Shown here: positions 40,640 through 44,740 of the stretch, piece by piece
Layout: each line of letters begins with the position of its first letter
Position numbering within the stretch: position 1 is the stretch's first letter
NCBI RefSeq assembly: GCF_016861845.1
Contig: NZ_BOLV01000020.1
Coordinates: 1-44,740, forward strand
Origin: Lacticaseibacillus suilingensis
GTDB taxonomy: Bacteria > Bacillota > Bacilli > Lactobacillales > Lactobacillaceae
DNA length: 44,740 bases
Direction: 5' to 3'
The notes under the pieces: generated by a model
What the model was told of the DNA's origin: nothing
The model's database searches: none
The model's input: only the letters and a program-made list of their open reading frames with translations
Program-made: the position numbers and the translations under genes

Positions 40640-42607
40640 TTAGGCTTTGAATAAGGTTATGATTTGCAGTGGCGTATGTGCCGCTTTGAGTTGCTTGATA
40701 AAGCTTTGATGTGTCAGAAGCTTCGCAGTATCGCTGAGATAATGGAGGTGGTCGCCGTTATCATGCTCAGGAATGAGAAAACTAATCATGGTGTCGACTG
40801 GCTGACTGTCGAAAGTTTTCCAATCTACTGGTGTCGTTAGGCGTACCACTAACATCGCGGATCGGTGAATTGTCGCATCCTGAGCATGTGGAATGGCAAT
40901 GCCTTGTTCCATTCCGGTTGAACCTTCATCTTCACGCTTGAGATATTTCTGGTAAACGGCCTCTGCATCGCTAGCGATTCCATTCTTCACGCTCAACTCT
41001 GCCAGTTGATATAAGGCGTCATTACGGTCCTTGGCTTTTAGATTCAAGACAATATTCTTTTCGGTGAGAATCTCATCAAAAGTACCGTCATTCTCTGTAC
41101 TATTTGACGACGAGGCGTAATCTTTAGTTGTCTGGTGAGCTATATCAGGAGCGATAGCAGTCGCTGCTTCTTCACCGGTCAAACCGGCGAAGGAAACACT
41201 GCTGGCAGTGACGCCATGTTTCTTTGCTGAATGGCCCGCTATCAAAGCCAACAGTACGCCCGAAACGGCCGATCCGATCAGAATATAGACAATCCAAAGA
41301 ATTGGGTGATTAACCAACATAATAATGATAAATCCACCATGAGGAGCAGGAACTTGAATTTTACTCATGTAAGTGAGAATTGCTGCAATTGCTGAACCGA
41401 TCATGAAAGAAGGAATATTGAGTAACGGATTTTTTGCCGCGAAAGGAATGGCGCCTTCGGTAATATGAGTTGATCCAAGAAGAAAATTAACATAACCAGC
41501 GCTTCGATCATCCTTAGAGTAGGCCTTGGGATTTAGCAGAACCGCGATACCTGTGGCAAGAGGAGGGGCGATGCAAGCAGCCGAAACGCCTGCCATAAAG
41601 AAGGCATTGCCTTGCGCCAACAGCGCTGTACCAGTAAGATAAGCAGCCTTATTGATTGGCCCCCCGAAGTCAGACGCACACATCACACCAACAATAAGTC
41701 CAAGCAAGATGGGATCCGAATTTTGCATGCTCTTCAAAAAGCTCATCATGCCAGTGTTGATGCTGGCCATTGGGGCTGTCAACACCCACATGATACTTCC
41801 CGCGATAAAGACCCCAAGAACTGGATAAAGGAAAATTGCCTTTAAACCCCTAAATTCTTTATCAGGTAACGGCCGGAGCAAGTATTGCAAGAGAATAATA
41901 ACAGCACCTGCAATATAACCGCCAACAATACCACCAAGAAACCCTGTTCCGCCATTGAGGGCAATCATCCCTACTGCAAAACCAACGATTAGCCCACTAC
42001 GCTTTGCAATCGCTTCGCCAATGTATGCAGTGAGTACTGGAACCATCAAGTTCATCGTGTAACCACCGATGGTATTTAACATGGCGGCAAATGCATTGTA
42101 CTGAATACTCTTAGGATCTGCTGAATAGATTCCCCAAAAGAATGACACAGCTGTTAATACGCCACCGGCGACAACTACCGGAAGCATATGAGAAACCCCA
42201 TTCATCAAGCTAGTATAGATCAGATGCCAAAGGCTCTCTCCTTCAGCAGAGCCAGAAGTGGCTGCTTTTTTTGTTGCATTTGCCTTATAGATGGGCGCAT
42301 CTTTCGCCAAAGCCTGGTCAAATAGTTTGCCTGGATCTTTAATCCCAGCCGCGACCGGCACCATGACTACTGGCAGACCAGCGAAACGATCAGCGTCCAC
42401 ATCGATATCTGAAGCAACAATTACTGCTTTAGCATTATCAATTTCTTCCTGCGTTAATGGGTCATCCACCCCGGTTTGTCCATGGGTTTCAACCTTAATG
42501 CTCAGGCCCCGGCGCTTTGCTTCCTGTTCCAAGGCCTCTTCGGCCATGTAGGTATGCGCAATTCCCGTTGCACACCCTGTAGCTGCAATTAGATCATAGA
42601 TTGCCAT
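40640..42607 (-). CDS. fruA: PTS fructose-type transporter, EIIBCA
   Basis: A 655-residue permease that imports fructose (or a related ketohexose) and phosphorylates it on the way in. Domain order is B-C-A. EIIB spans residues 1-105 with the phosphorylated Cys12 in AATGCATGIAHTYMA. EIIC spans about 130-470 with about nine helices (FWGIYSADPKSIQYNAF, GFLGGIVGGYIAGA, CASDFGGPINKAAYL, PHGGFIIIML). EIIA occupies the last 150 residues with the active His574 in GIAIPHAQD. The usual FruA order is A-B-C, so the C-terminal EIIA is notable. It starts 2 bp after the fruK stop with AAGGGGG inside the end of fruK, so the two are translationally coupled. Confidence 0.93.
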   Translation of the reverse strand: MAIYDLIAATGCATGIAHTYMAEEALEQEAKRRGLSIKVETHGQTGVDDPLTQEEIDNAKAVIVASDIDVDADRFAGLPVVMVPVAAGIKDPGKLFDQALAKDAPIYKANATKKAATSGSAEGESLWHLIYTSLMNGVSHMLPVVVAGGVLTAVSFFWGIYSADPKSIQYNAFAAMLNTIGGYTMNLMVPVLTAYIGEAIAKRSGLIVGFAVGMIALNGGTGFLGGIVGGYIAGAVIILLQYLLRPLPDKEFRGLKAIFLYPVLGVFIAGSIMWVLTAPMASINTGMMSFLKSMQNSDPILLGLIVGVMCASDFGGPINKAAYLTGTALLAQGNAFFMAGVSAACIAPPLATGIAVLLNPKAYSKDDRSAGYVNFLLGSTHITEGAIPFAAKNPLLNIPSFMIGSAIAAILTYMSKIQVPAPHGGFIIIMLVNHPILWIVYILIGSAVSGVLLALIAGHSAKKHGVTASSVSFAGLTGEEAATAIAPDIAHQTTKDYASSSNSTENDGTFDEILTEKNIVLNLKAKDRNDALYQLAELSVKNGIASDAEAVYQKYLKREDEGSTGMEQGIAIPHAQDATIHRSAMLVVRLTTPVDWKTFDSQPVDTMISFLIPEHDNGDHLHYLSDTAKLLTHQSFIKQLKAAHTPLQIITLFKA

Positions 42608-42609
42608 TG

Positions 42610-43545
42610 CTACTTACCCCCTTCAGTAAACGTAGAAACTGTTATCTGAGCTAACAAATCGTCCAAATGATTAAAGTCTGTCACCCATGAATTACGGGCA
42701 GTATCACTACCAGCAGCAATCGCATACTTGAGATTCTCTGCTGAAGGTTTACCCTTCACCAAGCCTGCGACAAAGGTTCCAAGCATGGTGTCACCTGCAC
42801 CGGCTGTATTGAGAACATCAATCTGTGGGGCATTGCCCTTAAGCACTTGATCGCCGATAAAAATTGCGCCTGCATTACCGCAAGAGATTAAAATATTTTG
42901 AGCGCCGCGGTGTTGCATATCCCGTCCTAATTTGACAATTTCCATTGAATCAATATTAGCTGGACGCCCATACCAACTTGCCAATTCGGCATTATTCGGC
43001 TTAATCAGAAATGGGCGATATTTCAAACAATCCATCACAGCTGAATATGACGTATCAATAATCAGTTTGAACCCTTGTTGCTGTGATCTTACGCCCAACT
43101 GGCTGATTAACGCTGGCTCGATGCCTTGTGCAAAACTACCGGAAACAATTAGAGCATCCTGATTCGTCAGCTGCTCAAGTAGTTTCTCGAGTTGCTTCAA
43201 ACCGGAAGCCGGCACAACGGGACCAGGATTTACAAGCTTATATTCACGCTCACCATCGTCCACATGGGTGAAAACGTTAATGCGTGTGATTCCTCCTGTG
43301 TCGATAAACTGGTTCTCAATGCCCGATGCCGTTAACTGGGATTGAATATACGCCAAAGTGAAACCTCCACCGAGGCCAAGCGCAGTATTGGCTACCCCTA
43401 GTCGTTCTAAAATGAATGAAACATTCACTCCCTTACCATTTGCCTGAACGTCATAACGGTTAGTGCGATTGACCACACCCTCGTCGAGACGGGGGGTGTC
43501 AATAAATAAATCAATAGCTGGATTTAAAGTTAATGTATAAATCAT
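42610..43545 (-). CDS. fruK: 1-phosphofructokinase (PfkB family)
   Basis: A 311-residue sugar kinase converting fructose 1-phosphate to fructose 1,6-bisphosphate. The start MIYTLTLNPAIDLFID is typical of FruK/LacC; NGKGVNVSFILERLG is the substrate-binding motif; NTAGAGDTMLGTFVAG holds the anion-hole glycines and catalytic Asp of PfkB signature 2. The ATG at 43545 has AGGAGG eight bases upstream. First gene of the fruK-fruA operon, divergent from an RpiR-type regulator. Tagatose-6-phosphate kinase activity is the main alternative. Confidence 0.92.
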   Translation of the reverse strand: MIYTLTLNPAIDLFIDTPRLDEGVVNRTNRYDVQANGKGVNVSFILERLGVANTALGLGGGFTLAYIQSQLTASGIENQFIDTGGITRINVFTHVDDGEREYKLVNPGPVVPASGLKQLEKLLEQLTNQDALIVSGSFAQGIEPALISQLGVRSQQQGFKLIIDTSYSAVMDCLKYRPFLIKPNNAELASWYGRPANIDSMEIVKLGRDMQHRGAQNILISCGNAGAIFIGDQVLKGNAPQIDVLNTAGAGDTMLGTFVAGLVKGKPSAENLKYAIAAGSDTARNSWVTDFNHLDDLLAQITVSTFTEGGK

Positions 43546-43589
43546 CACACTTACCTCCTGTCTACAATTACAGGTTAACGCGTTCAAAG

Positions 43590-43625
43590 ATGAAAATGTT
43601 TTCCAAAAGAAGACATTACTGTCAA
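43590..43625 (-). promoter_or_regulatory. fruK-fruA promoter with probable cre site
   Basis: On the minus strand a consensus -35 TTGACA (43625-43620) is followed after 18 bp by AAACAT (43601-43596), a weak -10. ATGAAAATGTTTTCCA at 43590-43605 matches the CcpA cre consensus WTGNAANCGNWNNCAW at all but two positions and overlaps the -10, where CcpA would repress. This fits glucose repression of a fructose operon. Confidence 0.55.
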
Positions 43626-43639
43626 AAAAGCTGAAAAAC

Positions 43640-43668
43640 TTTACAAAAATTTTTTAACCATCTAACAT
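43640..43668 (+). promoter_or_regulatory. Promoter of the RpiR-type regulator gene
   Basis: TTTACA (43640-43645) and TAACAT (43663-43668), 17 bp apart. Transcription would start near 43675, 30 nt before the ATG. It lies back to back with the fruK promoter. Confidence 0.6.
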
Positions 43669-43704
43669 TGAGCCTAGTGTTACTCTATCGAAGAGGTGAT
43701 TTAG

Positions 43705-44460
43705 ATGACGAGTCGGTTCAGTGCCAGTGAGCAATATGTTGTGAATCTAATTAACAAACATCGCGCGCGAATTATTCAAATGTCCATTGTTGACTTTGCG
43801 AATTACGCTACAGTTTCGACCGCGACAATCGTCCGCACTATGAAAAAAATGGGATACAGCGGTTACACAGATTTTCGACACTCCGTCAGCCAAAGCCCCG
43901 CTCATGAACCAACGGTCTTGAAAGAAGCCGATGCTAACATCCGACAAGTCATCACAGCCAATCTACGCGAGGTCGAGGAAACCATTGATCAACTCGAAAT
44001 AGCAACAATTGAAGATAGCATTCAACAGATTGCTGGGGCTCGCATCGTTTACCTGTTCGCACGCGGATTGTCTGAGATGATTGCCGATGAAATGTCGTTA
44101 AAGCTCCAACTGATTGGTAAATATACACAGACACTTCATGATCCAAATATCATCAAAACCTTGGCCAAAACAGTCAAACCGGATGCCTGTGCCGTTTTCA
44201 TTTCGCTCAACGGCGAAACCCCGGAGTTGGTTGATGCCGCTCGTAGTCTCCAACATAATGGTGTTCCAATCATCACAATTACTACAGATGCCAACGCCCC
44301 TCTGGCCCAGAACACTGATATCTTATTAGTTGGTCATAAATCCGAAGAAGCATATTTCCCTGACTACGAAGTACACTCCCGCCTCCCAGTTCAGGTAATC
44401 GCCCGCATCTTGCTCGATGCCTTCGTTGTGCGAGCAAAGGAAAAGCCCACGCAAAAATAG
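43705..44460 (+). CDS. MurR/RpiR family transcriptional regulator
   Basis: A 251-residue sugar-phosphate-responsive regulator. Residues 1-75 form the RpiR helix-turn-helix (IVDFANYATVSTATIVRTMKKMGYSGYTDFR). Residues about 110-235 are a SIS domain (IVYLFARGLSEMIADEMSLKLQLIGKYTQT, CAVFISLNGETPELVDAARSLQHNGVPIITITTDANAPLAQNTDILL) that binds phosphosugars. GAGGTG precedes the ATG. Divergent from fruK-fruA, so it probably controls that operon in response to a phosphosugar. Most fru operons in Bacillota are controlled by DeoR-type FruR instead. Confidence 0.92.
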   Translation: MTSRFSASEQYVVNLINKHRARIIQMSIVDFANYATVSTATIVRTMKKMGYSGYTDFRHSVSQSPAHEPTVLKEADANIRQVITANLREVEETIDQLEIATIEDSIQQIAGARIVYLFARGLSEMIADEMSLKLQLIGKYTQTLHDPNIIKTLAKTVKPDACAVFISLNGETPELVDAARSLQHNGVPIITITTDANAPLAQNTDILLVGHKSEEAYFPDYEVHSRLPVQVIARILLDAFVVRAKEKPTQK

Positions 44461-44663
44461 ACCAGCAGTGTTACGGCACGATAACTGGGTATCTACACCC
44501 TCATTCCAGTTTAGATGTGCAAATTCCGACACCGAAGTGAATGTGGCAATACAATTCTTGAACAACAAAAAAGCACGAAGGCTAACTTCCTATCGGGGCT
44601 AGCACGTCATGCTTCTGGTAATCTGTTTTAATTTCGGGAATCACTAGGCAATTATTCAAGATT

Positions 44664-44740
44664 CCTCAATTTTCAAGTCAAGTGCAACGATGATAACGAA
44701 TTCTTGATAGTGGTCTAGTCTGTTACGCCATGCATCGGTA
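44664..44740 (-). mobile_element. Second IS30-family copy, partial at the window edge
   Basis: From 44664 the sequence CCTCAATTTTCAAGTCAAG and the next 58 bases match the reverse complement of the right end of the IS30 element at 25811-26987, with six differences in 77 bases. The last bases (44726-44740) encode, on the minus strand, the end of the transposase (YRCMA-stop, against YRRMA-stop in the first copy). The element therefore continues beyond the window in opposite orientation to the first. Confidence 0.9.

Overview
The window looks like a chromosomal segment of a lactobacillus (Lactobacillaceae, Bacillota). Evidence: strong AGGAGG-type ribosome binding sites before nearly every gene, LPxTG-anchored surface proteins with MucBP/Mub-like domains, a mevalonate-pathway kinase, an M29 aminopeptidase, UPF0210/UPF0237 and DUF1659/DUF2922 small-gene pairs, DUF3284, and fructose-PTS sugar use. 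Base composition is close to balanced, higher in GC than many lactobacilli. Species cannot be fixed by reading; Lacticaseibacillus or Schleiferilactobacillus would fit.

Layout. 1-1090 has no credible gene. 1153-3816 is a secreted GH25 lysozyme with six C-terminal cell-wall-type repeats. 4.0-10.2 kb is an envelope/housekeeping block: GtrA flippase-like protein with a GT2 glycosyltransferase, phosphomevalonate kinase, the DUF1659/DUF2922 pair, a second GT2, methionine aminopeptidase and an NAD-dependent sugar epimerase. 10.5-12.3 kb is a decayed IS200/IS605 element: tnpA is broken, tnpB is intact with a probable omega RNA. 12.4-20.2 kb carries flavodoxin, a small membrane protein, RmlB, a membrane-anchored EEP-fold phosphatase/nuclease, YihY/BrkB, a DUF2252 protein, a TetR regulator and an M29 aminopeptidase.

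20.3-29.7 kb is the most distinctive part: three tandem paralogous surface proteins, each with a signal peptide, acidic linker, BspA-type leucine-rich (DUF285-like) repeats, MucBP/Mub-B2-like domains and an LPxTG anchor. Each has its own terminator and a nearly identical promoter with a TTACAA-N6-TTGTAA palindrome. The middle copy is broken by a one-base frameshift, and a complete IS30-family element (1177 bp, 14-bp flanking direct repeats) lies just upstream of it. A second IS30 copy in the opposite orientation begins at 44664 and runs off the window.

29.8-40.6 kb: UPF0210 + ACT-domain pair, a LacI regulator behind an EIIA-like protein that seems to lack its phosphorylatable histidine, a fused MacB/FtsX-type ABC transporter, GlsB-type stress membrane proteins, an M50-like membrane protease, tRNA-Arg(CCT), DUF3284, a DEAD-box helicase in an operon with a Gfo/Idh/MocA oxidoreductase, and a small DUF4828-like protein. 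40.6-44.5 kb is a fructose (or related ketohexose) system: fruK-fruA on the minus strand with a probable cre site, divergent from an RpiR-type regulator.

No CRISPR array, rRNA, prophage or recognisable defence island was seen. The best candidates for undescribed biology are the tandem BspA-like cluster with its shared promoter/operator, the solitary TnpB with its RNA, and the EIIA-like protein paired with a LacI regulator.
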